Shown here: piece after piece, positions 30,344-39,693 of the stretch | How positions within the stretch are numbered: the first letter of the stretch is position 1 | Layout: the number at the start of each line of letters is the position of its first letter | From: Dactylosporangium roseum | GTDB lineage: Bacteria > Actinomycetota > Actinomycetes > Mycobacteriales > Micromonosporaceae | DNA: 64,000 bases | Assembly: GCF_025264685.1 (NCBI RefSeq) | Contig: NZ_CP073721.1 | Coordinates: 6,713,501 to 6,777,500 of the forward strand | Direction: 5' to 3' | Notes under the pieces: model-generated | Database searches by the model: none | Seen by the model: only the letters and a program-made list of their open reading frames with translations | Told to the model about the DNA's origin: nothing | Position numbers and translations under genes: made by a program

Positions 30344-33300
30344 TAGGCAGCCTCGCTCGACCCGCCGGCCGAAGCCGGCCCGGCGTCCTTCGCGGACCCG
30401 TTTCCGGGCTTGTCGACGCCCGCGGCCGCCTCGGCCTCCGCGGACCCCTCGGACGTGGCAGCGCGGTCAGCGCCGGTCGCCACGCCCTCGGCGACACCGT
30501 CCTCCGGTGGGCCGGACAGTTGCGGCTCGGGGCTCGGCGGCTGCTGCCGGGGCGGTGCGAAAACGGGTGGCGCGGAGATCGGCGACGCCGTGGGAACCGA
30601 CAACGGCGGCGAGGCGACGTCGTCGACCGGTGCCACCAGGTCGGACCCGGCGGCGGGCATCGCGGTCACGCCCGCCGGCGCCGCGGACACCGGCGCCGGC
30701 ACCTGTGGCATGGGCGCCGACGAGACCGGCACCGCGGCCGAGGTCGCCGGGGTGGCCGACCGCGGCTGGTCGTCCGCCGACGACGCGGGCGGGGTCGACA
30801 CGGGCGCGGTCACGCTCGAGGAGAGCCCCGTCAACGGCCGCGGCCCGCCCGAGACCAGGCCCGACCTCTGCTCGGCAACACCGCCGGCCGGGGCGTCGGC
30901 GACGTTCGCGGATCGGGTGATCGGCGGCGAGGGCACGGTCGCGGTCGTCGGCACAACCCCAGACGATGGCAGGCCGGCGGCCTCCGCGGGGCCGTTCGCC
31001 GAGGAAGGCACCCCAACGCTCGCCCCACCGGCCCCGGTGGACGGGCTGTCCCCAGGCGCCCCAGTGGTACCGGCCGCCGAGGCGCCGACGGCTTCGCCAT
31101 CGGGCAGGCCCGCCCCTCCCGAGACGGGCGCCACCGGGACGGACGGCGACCCGGTGGGAGCCGACGTGTTCGTGGTCGGCGAGGACGTGGGCGAAGCAGC
31201 GGGCGGGACCGACGCCGCGGGCGGCGACGACACACCCGCGGATGCCACGAAGGCCTCGGCCGACGTCCACGGGGTCGGCATCACCGACCCGACACCCGGC
31301 CCGAACGGCGAGGACGCCCCGGGTGACGTGGGAGCGCTGGCCGGCCGGCCCGAACCGGCACCGAAGTCCGCCGCGGAGGACACCGGACCGACAGACGGCG
31401 CCGAGGACACCGGACCGACAGACGGCGCCGAGGACACCGGCCCGACAGACGGCGCCGAGGACACCGGCCCGACAGACGGCGCCGAGGACACCGGCCCGAC
31501 AGACGGCGCCGAGGACACCGGACCGACAGACGGCGCCGAGGACACCGGACCGACAGACGGCGCCGAGGACACCGGACCGACAGACGGCGCCGAGGACACC
31601 GGACCGACAGACGGCGCCGAGGACACCGGACCGACAGACGGCGCCGAGGACACCGGACCGACAGACGGCGCCGAGGACACCGGACCGACAGACGGCGCCG
31701 AGGACACCGGACCGACAGACGGCGCCGAGGACACCGGACCGACAGACGGCGCCGAGGACACCGGCCCGACAGACGGCGCCGAGGACACCGGCCCGACAGA
31801 CGGCGCCGAGGACACCGGACCGACAGACGGCGCCGAGGACACCGGACCGACAGACGGCGCCGAGGACACCGGACCGACAGACGGCGCCGAGGACACCGGA
31901 CCGACAGACGGCGCCGAGGACACCGGCCCGGCGGACGGCGCGGAACCGGCCGCGGACGGCGCGGGAGACGACACCGGGCCGGCAGAAGGCACCGGACCGG
32001 AGGGCGGCGCGGAACCGGCGGCGGACGGCGCGGCCCAGGGAGAGCGCACGGTCCCGGCGGCGGGTGGCGCGCCCTCGGCGAAGGGGGCGCCGGCCGGGGG
32101 CTCGGCATCGCCCGGGAGCGGCAGGGTCGACGCGACGCCGACCGGGCGTGCCGGGCCGCCGGGCGGCACCTGGGCGGTCGGGACCGGGCCGGCCGAGACC
32201 TGGCCGGCGGGGACGGTCGTGGGTGGTAGCGGAACCGCCGGAACCTGGGCCGTCGGCACGGCCCGCGCGGCGGGAACGTGGCCGGCCGGGACCTGGGCGG
32301 TGGGGATCGCGGAGGACGGGCGGCCGTAGGGGTCGGCGGACGGGGTGGTCCACCGGCCCGGGGCCGGGGCGGCGGTCGCGCTCGCGCCGGCCACGAAGCG
32401 GCTGGCGATGCTCGGGTGGCCGGCCCAGTGCAGGCCGAGATAGGAGGCGTGGACGCCGCGCTGGACGAAGCCCTCCGCCGGGCCGCCGGCCCACGTCCAC
32501 GCGGGCTGCAGGCCGGCCCGCGGAGTGATGGTCGTGCGGTGCATCTTGTGGCCCACGACCTGCGTGCCGATCGGCAGCAGGACGGACGAGCTGCGGGCGG
32601 TGGCCTCACGGTAGCCGAGGACCACCAGGTCGGTCTCGCGCGCCGAGGCGTCGACGACCCCGCACATCGGGCGGCCGTTGAAGTCGCGGCAGAGCCAGAC
32701 CAGGCCGGTGCCCTCGGCGGCGATCGGCTTGCCGGCCGCGGCATGGGCGGCGACGGCGGCGCGCAGGCGGCCGTTGAAGGTCAGCTCCTCCGCATACGAC
32801 TCCGGCAGGGCGGCGCCGATGACCAGGCCGTCGACGCCTTCGGGCAGGGTCTCGTCACGCAACGGGTCGAACGGCACCACGTCGGCACCGGCGGCCAGCA
32901 GCAGCTCGGCGGTCTCCGGGTAGGCGAACGCCACCCCGACGACCGGGCGGCGTCCGATGCGCATGGCGGCGATGGACGCGATCGCGGCGTCGGAGGTGCT
33001 GGCGGCGACGATCTCCGCCTCGGCGTTCCACGGGTCGGCGGTGAGCCGGGGCGCCGAGCGGGCCAGCGCCATGGTGCGGTCGATGTCGACGGCGCCGGCG
33101 ATCACCTCGCCGAGCCGGCGGACGGCGCGCACCGCGTCGAGGTTGTGGTGGACGACCGGGGCGACGCCGTGGTGGCGCGACGGCAGCGGCGCGCCGGCGT
33201 CACCGATGTCGGTGAGCGCGTGCCGCCGCAACGCGCCGAGGACCGGGACCCCGATGTCGTCGAGCGCCTCGCGGAGCAACTGCTCGTGCCGTGTGGAGGC

Positions 33301-33765
33301 GACCCGGTTGAGGATCACGCCGCCGAGCCAGAGCAGCTCGTCGTAGGCCCGGAAGCCGTGCACGAGCGCCGCCACCGACTGTCCCATCGCGCCCACGTCG
33401 ACGACCAGGATCACCGGTGCACGCAGCAGGCCGGAGATCTGCGCGGTGGACTCGCTGTCGGTGCGCCCCGCGAGCCCGTCGAACAGGCCCATCGTGCCCT
33501 CGACCACGGCGATGTCGAGCGATCCGGCCCCGTGCGCGAACAGCGGCCCCATGCGCTTGGCCCCGACCATGCGGGGATCGAGGTTGCGCCCCGGCCGGCC
33601 GGCCGCGAGGCCGAGATAGGCCGCGTCGACATGGTCCGGCCCGATCTTGAAGCCAGCCGCACGATATCCCCGCGCGGAGAGCGCCGCCAGCAGGCCGACG
33701 GACACCGCCGTCTTGCCGTGCCCAGACGACGGTGCGCTGATCACAAGCCGTGGGATCGTGCTCAT
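30343..33765 (-). CDS. cobB: Cobyrinate a,c-diamide synthase-like (CobB) with a ~670-residue low-complexity tail
   Basis: 1140 residues; ordinary CobB is about 450-470. Residues 1-470 are CobB-like: P-loop SAPSSGHGKT, DHVDAAYL, EGTMGLFDG, and the amidotransferase part ending HASYLGLHWAGHPSIASRF. The glutaminase nucleophile normally in AEC(G/A)GL is absent: the sequence is AEGTGL with Gly at 352. From about 470 to the end the chain is Pro/Ala/Ser/Val/Gly-rich; residues 609-797 are 21 repeats of a nine-residue unit (VSSAPSVGP). The normal reaction amidates cobyrinic acid. The tail may be disordered. An antisense frame is also open here but has no domain. Confidence 0.83.
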   Translation of the reverse strand: MSTIPRLVISAPSSGHGKTAVSVGLLAALSARGYRAAGFKIGPDHVDAAYLGLAAGRPGRNLDPRMVGAKRMGPLFAHGAGSLDIAVVEGTMGLFDGLAGRTDSESTAQISGLLRAPVILVVDVGAMGQSVAALVHGFRAYDELLWLGGVILNRVASTRHEQLLREALDDIGVPVLGALRRHALTDIGDAGAPLPSRHHGVAPVVHHNLDAVRAVRRLGEVIAGAVDIDRTMALARSAPRLTADPWNAEAEIVAASTSDAAIASIAAMRIGRRPVVGVAFAYPETAELLLAAGADVVPFDPLRDETLPEGVDGLVIGAALPESYAEELTFNGRLRAAVAAHAAAGKPIAAEGTGLVWLCRDFNGRPMCGVVDASARETDLVVLGYREATARSSSVLLPIGTQVVGHKMHRTTITPRAGLQPAWTWAGGPAEGFVQRGVHASYLGLHWAGHPSIASRFVAGASATAAPAPGRWTTPSADPYGRPSSAIPTAQVPAGHVPAARAVPTAQVPAVPLPPTTVPAGQVSAGPVPTAQVPPGGPARPVGVASTLPLPGDAEPPAGAPFAEGAPPAAGTVRSPWAAPSAAGSAPPSGPVPSAGPVSSPAPSAAGSAPSAGPVSSAPSVGPVSSAPSVGPVSSAPSVGPVSSAPSVGPVSSAPSVGPVSSAPSVGPVSSAPSVGPVSSAPSVGPVSSAPSVGPVSSAPSVGPVSSAPSVGPVSSAPSVGPVSSAPSVGPVSSAPSVGPVSSAPSVGPVSSAPSVGPVSSAPSVGPVSSAPSVGPVSSAPSVGPVSSAPSVGPVSSAADFGAGSGRPASAPTSPGASSPFGPGVGSVMPTPWTSAEAFVASAGVSSPPAASVPPAASPTSSPTTNTSAPTGSPSVPVAPVSGGAGLPDGEAVGASAAGTTGAPGDSPSTGAGGASVGVPSSANGPAEAAGLPSSGVVPTTATVPSPPITRSANVADAPAGGVAEQRSGLVSGGPRPLTGLSSSVTAPVSTPPASSADDQPRSATPATSAAVPVSSAPMPQVPAPVSAAPAGVTAMPAAGSDLVAPVDDVASPPLSVPTASPISAPPVFAPPRQQPPSPEPQLSGPPEDGVAEGVATGADRAATSEGSAEAEAAAGVDKPGNGSAKDAGPASAGGSSEAA
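31376..31942. repeat. 27-bp tandem repeat, 21 units, inside cobB
   Basis: Twenty-one contiguous 27-bp units beginning GAGGACACCGG on the plus strand. All but the last differ only at one base (A or C after GACACCGG), silent for Gly in the cobB frame. The order is AA CCC A(9) CC A(4), then a variant final unit with GCGGAC for ACAGAC. The near identity suggests recent or ongoing slippage or unequal recombination. There are no spacers, so it is not CRISPR. Confidence 0.97.
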
Positions 33766-33862
33766 CTGTGCTCCTCCGGCGCCAGGGCAGACGTGTGTCC
33801 CGGACGATACCGGGTGGGCGCCACCGCGACGGTCCGGAAACGCACGGGATACCGTGCACGGT

Positions 33863-34723
33863 GTGTACCGGTTTCTCGCGACGCCCCGATGGCTCGGCTA
33901 TGCCGCGCTGACGGTGGCCGCGGCGGCCGTCATGGTCCTGCTCGGTTTTTGGCAGCTCGACCGATACCATCAGCGCGCGTCCATCAACGAGCGAATCTCG
34001 GCGGGCGCCACGGCGACGCCGGTCCCGCTCCCCGAGATTGTCGGCAAGCCGACGCAAGGCCCCGGCTCGGTCGGCCCGGCCCCGCCGGGCGACATCGAGT
34101 GGACCCGGGTTCGCGTCACCGGGCACTACGACCCCACGCGGGAGATCCTCGTGCGCGGCCGGACCGTCGACGGCCGGGTGGGGTTCGAGGTGATCACGCC
34201 GCTGGTGCTGTCCGACGGGACGGCGGTGCTGGTGGACCGCGGCTGGGTGCCTCCGGCACCCGGGGGTGCGCTCGCCGCGCCGGCCGTGCCGCCGGCGCCG
34301 ACCGGCGACACCACGGTGGTCGGGCGGCTGCGCCCGCCGGAGAGCCGCGGCGGGGTCCCGCAGGAGGTCAACGGCCGCTCGGAGATCCGCCGGATCACGC
34401 CGGCCGCGATCGCGCCCACGCTGCCCTACCCGATCTTCGACACCTACGTGACCGCGGACGAACCCCCCGCCGGGCTGACCGCGGTGCGGCCGGCGAAGGA
34501 GAACGCGCTCCAGAACGCCGGCTATGTGCTGCAATGGTGGCTCTTCGCCGCGTTGGCCGTCTTCGGCTTCGCCTACCTGGCACGGCGTGAGGCGCGCGGC
34601 CCGGCGTCCGGCGACCTCCTCGCCGACGAGGACGGGGAGAAGGGCGAGGCGGACGGCGCGGACGGCGACGGGGACGGGGACGGCGTGAACAGCGGGGGCG
34701 TGCCTCACCGCGCCCCCCGGTGA
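33863..34723 (+). CDS. SURF1 family protein (cytochrome oxidase assembly factor)
   Basis: 286 residues from a GTG at 33863 giving MYRFLATPRWLGY, the characteristic actinobacterial SURF1 start; GTG at 33854 is an alternative. Two transmembrane helices (about 10-32 and 228-246) flank an external domain with GFWQLDRY and LVDRGWVP. SURF1 assists cytochrome c oxidase maturation, probably heme a insertion. The C-terminus is Asp/Gly-rich. It is divergent from cobB, and its last 19 bases overlap the 3' end of the DNA ligase gene on the other strand. Confidence 0.9.
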   Translation: MYRFLATPRWLGYAALTVAAAAVMVLLGFWQLDRYHQRASINERISAGATATPVPLPEIVGKPTQGPGSVGPAPPGDIEWTRVRVTGHYDPTREILVRGRTVDGRVGFEVITPLVLSDGTAVLVDRGWVPPAPGGALAAPAVPPAPTGDTTVVGRLRPPESRGGVPQEVNGRSEIRRITPAAIAPTLPYPIFDTYVTADEPPAGLTAVRPAKENALQNAGYVLQWWLFAALAVFGFAYLARREARGPASGDLLADEDGEKGEADGADGDGDGDGVNSGGVPHRAPR

Positions 34724-36234
34724 ATCGCCCGCACCGCCTCGATCGTGTCGGCCTCCTCCGGGCGCTTGTCCTCGCGATACCGCACCACGCGCGCGAACCG
34801 CAGCGCCATGCCGCCCGGATAGCGCGGTGACGTCTGCACCCCGTCGAAGGCGATCTCCACGACCAGCTCGGGCCGCACCTTGACGACCCATTCCGACTCC
34901 TCGACCGCCAGCTCGCGCAGCCGCTCGGTCTGCCAGCGCAGCATCGCGTCGGTCATCCCCTTGAACGTCTTGCCGAGCATGACGAAGCCGCCGGTCTCCG
35001 GGTCACGGGCGCCCAGATGGAGGTTGGACAGCCAGCCCTTGCGGCGGCCGTGGCCCCACTCGACGGCGAGCACCACCAGGTCGAGCGTGTGCCGGGGCTT
35101 GACCTTGACCCAGGCGGCGCCACGGCGGCCGACGTCATAGGGCGCCGACGCCGACTTGATCACCAGGCCCTCGTGGCCCTCCCGCACCGCGCGTGCGAAC
35201 GCGGCCTCGGCGTCCTCCGGCGAGGTGAGGATGGTGCGCCCGACCCGCAGATCCGGCGGGACGGCCTGCTCAAGGGCCGTCCAGCGCGCGGACGCCGGCT
35301 CGTCGAGGAGGTCGACGCCGTCGAGATGCAGGATGTCGAAGAAGAACGGCCGTAGCACCGACACGCCGTCGCGGCGGGCCGCCCGGCTGAACGTCTCCTG
35401 GAACGGGATGGCGCGCCCGGTCTCCTCGTCGACGCCGACCGCCTCGCCGTCGAGCACGACCGACGCCACCGGCAGCGCCCGCACCACCTCGACAAGGCCC
35501 GGCACGCGGGCGGTGAGGTCGTCGAGACTGCGGCTGAACACGCGCACGTCGGCGCCGTCGCGGTGGACCTGGATGCGCACCCCGTCGATCTTGATGTCGG
35601 CCGCCGCCGGGATGCCCGTGGCGGCGAGGGCCTCCGACGCGCTCTGCGCGCTCTGCGCGAGCATCGGCGCGAGCGGACGGCCGACCGTCAACTGATAGCG
35701 CTCCAGGGCGGGTGCCCCGCCGATCAGCGCGGAGACGGCGACGGCCTTCAGGTCGCCGGCCAGGAGCAGGGCGCGGCGGATGGTCGCGGGTGGGAGGCCA
35801 GCCGCTCTGGCGAGCGCCTCACCCAGGAGCCCGGCCTGCGCGCCCTGGCGCAGCTCGCCGCTGAGGACGCCGATCAGGAACCGGCGCTCGGGACCGGTGG
35901 CGGCGCCGAACAGCTCCCGGACGAGTTGCTTGCGGGACGCCTGCGATCCCTTGCCGGAGAGTGCGGACATCCGCTCGAACGCCAGGTCGACGTCGGCGAC
36001 GGTGAGGGTGGGCTCGACCGCGGGCGGGGGCAGGTCGCGGAGGCCGGCGTAGCCGACGCCGGTGGTGCGCTGGCGCAGCTCGCCGGAGAGATGGGCGGCA
36101 CCGGCGGCGATCGTGCGCTCGTCAGCGGTTGCGCCGAGATCGCGCAGCGCCGCGGCGAGAAGGTCGATCTTGACGTTGCGCGCCGAGGCCGCGGCGACCG
36201 CATCGGACACCTGTGCCAACTCCAGAAACCGCAT
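34705..36234 (-). CDS. ATP-dependent DNA ligase (LigB type)
   Basis: 509 residues from the ATG at 36234. An N-terminal non-catalytic domain (about 1-190) is followed by the nucleotidyltransferase with the adenylated lysine K215 in KIDGVRIQ. Further motifs are LDGEAV, FFFDILHLDG, EGLVIKSASAPY and WVKVKPRH; the OB-fold ends the chain. Size and order fit actinobacterial LigB, an accessory ligase probably used in repair. It is a single-gene unit, convergent with SURF1. Confidence 0.93.
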   Translation of the reverse strand: MRFLELAQVSDAVAAASARNVKIDLLAAALRDLGATADERTIAAGAAHLSGELRQRTTGVGYAGLRDLPPPAVEPTLTVADVDLAFERMSALSGKGSQASRKQLVRELFGAATGPERRFLIGVLSGELRQGAQAGLLGEALARAAGLPPATIRRALLLAGDLKAVAVSALIGGAPALERYQLTVGRPLAPMLAQSAQSASEALAATGIPAAADIKIDGVRIQVHRDGADVRVFSRSLDDLTARVPGLVEVVRALPVASVVLDGEAVGVDEETGRAIPFQETFSRAARRDGVSVLRPFFFDILHLDGVDLLDEPASARWTALEQAVPPDLRVGRTILTSPEDAEAAFARAVREGHEGLVIKSASAPYDVGRRGAAWVKVKPRHTLDLVVLAVEWGHGRRKGWLSNLHLGARDPETGGFVMLGKTFKGMTDAMLRWQTERLRELAVEESEWVVKVRPELVVEIAFDGVQTSPRYPGGMALRFARVVRYREDKRPEEADTIEAVRAIHRGAR

Positions 36235-36281
36235 ACCCGGGATTCTGAACGAAGGGTCCGACAAAAACGGTCGGGAATCGA

Positions 36282-36515
36282 TCAGGGATACGCCAGACGC
36301 ACCTGATCGAGGACCCAACCCATCCGGCTGACCGCCGTCTCGGGGTGTTCGCCGAACTCGTGGGCCACGAGGGCCGCACAGCCTCGGGGGCCGTGACGCC
36401 GGACGCTGATCATGACCGCGCGGCGGATGCGGTCCACGCTGACGTGCTCGGAGGACTGCACGTCGGACACGAAGAGCGCCTCGGCACGGACGTGTTCGAG
36501 CAACTGTGGCGTCAT
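36282..36515 (-). CDS. Small conserved-looking hypothetical protein
   Basis: 77 residues from the ATG at 36515 with AAGGAG upstream. The family is not recognised. Predicted helical: LLEHVRAEALFVSDVQSSEH, then RRAVMISVRRHG, RGCAALVAHEFGEHPETAVS and MGWVLDQVRLAYP. There is no signal or membrane segment. The ribosome site and codon use support a real gene. It lies upstream of the ligase by 47 bases on the same strand and may be co-transcribed. Confidence 0.65.
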   Translation of the reverse strand: MTPQLLEHVRAEALFVSDVQSSEHVSVDRIRRAVMISVRRHGPRGCAALVAHEFGEHPETAVSRMGWVLDQVRLAYP

Positions 36516-36713
36516 GGCCTGCTCCTTTCGCCTGCCATCAGCACACTCTGCGGCCGGAGCACCACGGTGTCCGCCGGGTTGCGGACAGGGTGAGATCGGA
36601 CGGGCGACAGCCGAACGACACCGGGTGACACGACGGGTGGAATGACCCCCGACGCACGACAAAAGCCCGACTGGTGGACGGCAAACGCGACTTCATGACG
36701 GAAAATAGAACAC

Positions 36714-38201
36714 GTGACTACAGTGAGTAAGCATCGATGGGCGACCTTCGTCGCGCTCGGGCTGCTCACCGCCATCGGCGTCGCGATCCTGCAGGTCACC
36801 GGCGCCGTGCCGGTGCTGGCCGGCGCCCTCTACACCGGTCTGTCCGCGCTCACCGCGGTGACCGTCCTCGTCGTCACGCACCGCAGGCGGCCGCCCGGCC
36901 GGCTCGGCTGGTACCTGCTCGGCGCCGGCCAGGTCGCCTACACGATCGGTGACGCGCTCTACGCCATCGCGTACGCGTCGCACGCCGGCCCGGCGTCGCC
37001 GACCGCCGCCGACGCCTTCTACCTCGTGCAGTACCCCCTCCTCGTCGGCGCCCTCGTGGCCTTCGTACGGCGCCGGACGCCGGGCCGGCACACCCCGACG
37101 CTGATCGACGCCGGCATCATCGCGGTCAGCGCCGGCCTCGTGTCGTGGGTGTACCTCATCGGCCCGCTGACGGCGGACGAGGGCCTGAGCCCGGCGGCGC
37201 GGCTCGTGACCGTCGCCTATCCGGTCGGCGACCTGCTCGTCCTCGTCCTCGGCCTGCGCATCCTGCTCGGCGGCGGTGCCCGTACACCCTCGTATCTCCT
37301 GCTCCTGGCGAGCCTTCTGACGACGCTGGGCGCCGACGTCGCCGCCACCCTCTCGCGGGCCAACGTATGGTCGTGCGTCCTGTGGCTCGTGACCTACGCG
37401 CTGCTCGGCGGCGCCGTGCTCCACCCGTCGATGAACCGGATCGACGCGCCGGCGCCGGCACACACCACCCGCACGACCGCCGCGCGGCTCGCCGTCCTCG
37501 CCGGGGCATCGCTGCTCGCGCCCGCCGTCCTGTTGCTGCGGTACCTCCAGGGCGACGTCAGCGACGTGCCGGTGATCGCGATCACCTGCGCCCTGCTGTT
37601 CCTGCTCGTCCTGGGGCGGATGGCCGGCATGGTCGCGGCGCAGTACCACATCGCGGTGACCGACGGGCTGACCGACCTGTCGACCCGCCGGGCGTTCGAG
37701 GAGCAGTTGCGCGCCGAGGCCGGCCGCCGGCGGCATCGGGGCTTCGGTGTGGTCCTGCTCGACATCGACCACTTCAAGGCGATCAACGACGAGCACGGGC
37801 ACGCCGCCGGTGACCGGGTGCTGCGCGACGTGGCCCGCCGCCTGCGTGCGGCCGCACGGGCGGGCGACATGGTGGCGCGGTACGGCGGTGAGGAGTTCGC
37901 CGTCCTCGTGCCCGGCGCCGGGGAGGCGGAGGTGGCGGCCCTGGCCGAGCGGGTGCGCCACATCGTGGCGGGCGGCACGGTCGACGTCGGCGACGGCGTT
38001 CACCGCCGCGTCACGGTTTCCGTCGGTACCGCGGTGCTGCCGGACGACACGACGGAGCCCGGCGAACTGGTCCAGCTCGCCGACCGCGCGCTCTACGCGG
38101 CGAAGCGGGACGGCCGCGACCGGGTCGTCGCCGCGCGGCGCGCCCCGGCCCGTCCGGTCCACCTACCCCGCTCGCGCCGCTCCGAGTTCGAGGCGGCCTA
38201 G
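36714..38201 (+). CDS. Membrane diguanylate cyclase (GGDEF)
   Basis: 495 residues from a GTG at 36714. About eight to ten hydrophobic helices fill residues 8-310, an integral membrane sensor region of no named type that I can fix. The GGDEF domain (about 325-485) has DIDHFKAIND, the active-site variant GGEEF at 391-395, and an RxxD (RAGD) five residues before it, the inhibitory product site. It should make cyclic di-GMP with feedback control. Its last 39 bases overlap the convergent GGDEF-EAL gene. Confidence 0.92.
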   Translation: MTTVSKHRWATFVALGLLTAIGVAILQVTGAVPVLAGALYTGLSALTAVTVLVVTHRRRPPGRLGWYLLGAGQVAYTIGDALYAIAYASHAGPASPTAADAFYLVQYPLLVGALVAFVRRRTPGRHTPTLIDAGIIAVSAGLVSWVYLIGPLTADEGLSPAARLVTVAYPVGDLLVLVLGLRILLGGGARTPSYLLLLASLLTTLGADVAATLSRANVWSCVLWLVTYALLGGAVLHPSMNRIDAPAPAHTTRTTAARLAVLAGASLLAPAVLLLRYLQGDVSDVPVIAITCALLFLLVLGRMAGMVAAQYHIAVTDGLTDLSTRRAFEEQLRAEAGRRRHRGFGVVLLDIDHFKAINDEHGHAAGDRVLRDVARRLRAAARAGDMVARYGGEEFAVLVPGAGEAEVAALAERVRHIVAGGTVDVGDGVHRRVTVSVGTAVLPDDTTEPGELVQLADRALYAAKRDGRDRVVAARRAPARPVHLPRSRRSEFEAA

Positions 38202-39683
38202 CAAGGCGGCCAGTTCGGCCGGGGGCACCGGCCGGGAGAACAGGTAGCCCTGTGCGTAGGAGCAGCCCAGCGTGCGCAGCGTCGCGGCCTGCGCCTCGGT
38301 CTCCACGCCCTCGGCCACGGTCTGGAGCTCCAGGCCGTCGGCGAGCTGGAGGATCGCCCGCATGAGCGGGGTGTCGACGGCGGTCGCGAGGAACGTCCGG
38401 TCGATCTTCAGCACGTCGACCGGCAGGTGGACGAGGTAGGCCAGCGACGAGTACCCGGTCCCGAAGTCGTCGATCGCGATCCGCACGCCCTGCTCGCGCA
38501 GCACGTCGAGCCGCGCCGTCGACTCGGCGTCGGCGACCAGTGTCGACTCGGTGAGTTCGAGCACCAGCGCCGCCGGCGGCAGCCCGCTCTCGGCCAGCGC
38601 CTGCCGCACCCGGTCGACGAAGTCGGGCTCGCGCAACTGGTGCGCGGCCACGTTGACGGTGACGCTGACGCCCTCGCGCTCGTGCCACTCCCGGGCCTCC
38701 GCGCACGCACGGCCCAGGACCCACCAGCCGATCGGCACGATCAAGCCGGTCGCCTCCGCGACCGGGACGAAGACGCCCGGCGGCACCGGATCGCCGTCCG
38801 GCGGGTTCCAGCGCAGCAGCGCCTCGGCGGCGGTGATCCTGCCGTCGGCCAGCCGGACCACGGGCTGGTAGTGCAGCGTGAACTCGCCGTCGCGCAGCGC
38901 CCGGCGCAGGCCAGCGGCCAGTTCCCGGTACCGGTCGGCGGCGGTGCGCAGCGGCGCGTCGAACCGGACGATCCGGTCCTTCCCGCCGTGTTTCGCCGCG
39001 TCGAGCGCCAGGTCCGCGTCGCGCAGCACCTCGGCGGAGGTGCGCTGCTCCGCGACCGTCACGAGGCCCACGCTGGCGGTGAGATGCACCTGACGGCCGG
39101 CCACCTGGTACGCCGGGCGCAGTTGCCCCGTGGCCCGCTCGGCCGCGCCTTCCGGAGCGCCGGCCCGCCAGAGCACCGCGAACTCGTCGTCGCCGAGCCG
39201 GGCGACGAGGTCGGCGTCCGGCAGCGCGGCCCGCAGACGGTCCGCCACCTGGACGAGCAACGCGTCCCCGGCGGGATGCCCGAGCGCGTCGTTGACCTCC
39301 TTGAACCCGTCGAGGTCCAGCAGCGCGACGGTGACGCCGGGCCGCAGGTCGCGCAGGTGGGCGGTGAGCAGGGCCCGGTTCGCCAGGCCCGTCACCGGAT
39401 CCCGCGTGGCGCGGTGGCGCAGCTCCTGCTCCAGGCCCTTGCGGCGGGCGGACGAACGGGCCAGGGAGCGGGCCAGGCGCTGCGACCGGCGCCGGGCGAG
39501 GAGGACGGCGAGGGCCGCCGCACCGAGTGCCACGGCGCCGGCGTGCAGCGACGAGAACTGCCGGAGCATTGCCGGTACCGCCGCGAAGACTCCCACCGCG
39601 AGCACGGCGCCGGCGTCGATCAGCAGGCTCGGTCCGCCCGGCAGGGTTGACCTGCGCGGACTGGGACTCGGCTTGCGACGCAC
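38163..39683 (-). CDS. GGDEF-EAL protein, probable cyclic di-GMP phosphodiesterase
   Basis: 506 residues from a GTG at 39683 with no clear ribosome site, possibly leaderless. Two hydrophobic helices (about 20-65) precede a GGDEF domain with GDDEF in place of GGDEF and no RxxD before it, so cyclase activity is doubtful. The EAL domain (about 255-500) keeps EALLRW, ELTES, IDDFGTGYSS, LKIDRTF and AEGVET, all expected for an active phosphodiesterase. It probably degrades cyclic di-GMP opposite its convergent neighbour. A strong inverted repeat lies just upstream. Confidence 0.9.
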   Translation of the reverse strand: MRRKPSPSPRRSTLPGGPSLLIDAGAVLAVGVFAAVPAMLRQFSSLHAGAVALGAAALAVLLARRRSQRLARSLARSSARRKGLEQELRHRATRDPVTGLANRALLTAHLRDLRPGVTVALLDLDGFKEVNDALGHPAGDALLVQVADRLRAALPDADLVARLGDDEFAVLWRAGAPEGAAERATGQLRPAYQVAGRQVHLTASVGLVTVAEQRTSAEVLRDADLALDAAKHGGKDRIVRFDAPLRTAADRYRELAAGLRRALRDGEFTLHYQPVVRLADGRITAAEALLRWNPPDGDPVPPGVFVPVAEATGLIVPIGWWVLGRACAEAREWHEREGVSVTVNVAAHQLREPDFVDRVRQALAESGLPPAALVLELTESTLVADAESTARLDVLREQGVRIAIDDFGTGYSSLAYLVHLPVDVLKIDRTFLATAVDTPLMRAILQLADGLELQTVAEGVETEAQAATLRTLGCSYAQGYLFSRPVPPAELAALLGRLELGAARAG

Positions 39684-39693
39684 GCCATGATGC

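Noticed and set aside
31376..31942. CRISPR-like array
   Set aside because: The 27-bp units are directly contiguous with no unique spacers, and lie inside a coding frame.
30410..32329. 639-residue plus-strand open frame (repeated EDTGPTDGA) opposite cobB
   Set aside because: It is the antisense of the low-complexity cobB tail, has no recognisable domain or ribosome site, and cobB is continuous with a real enzyme domain.
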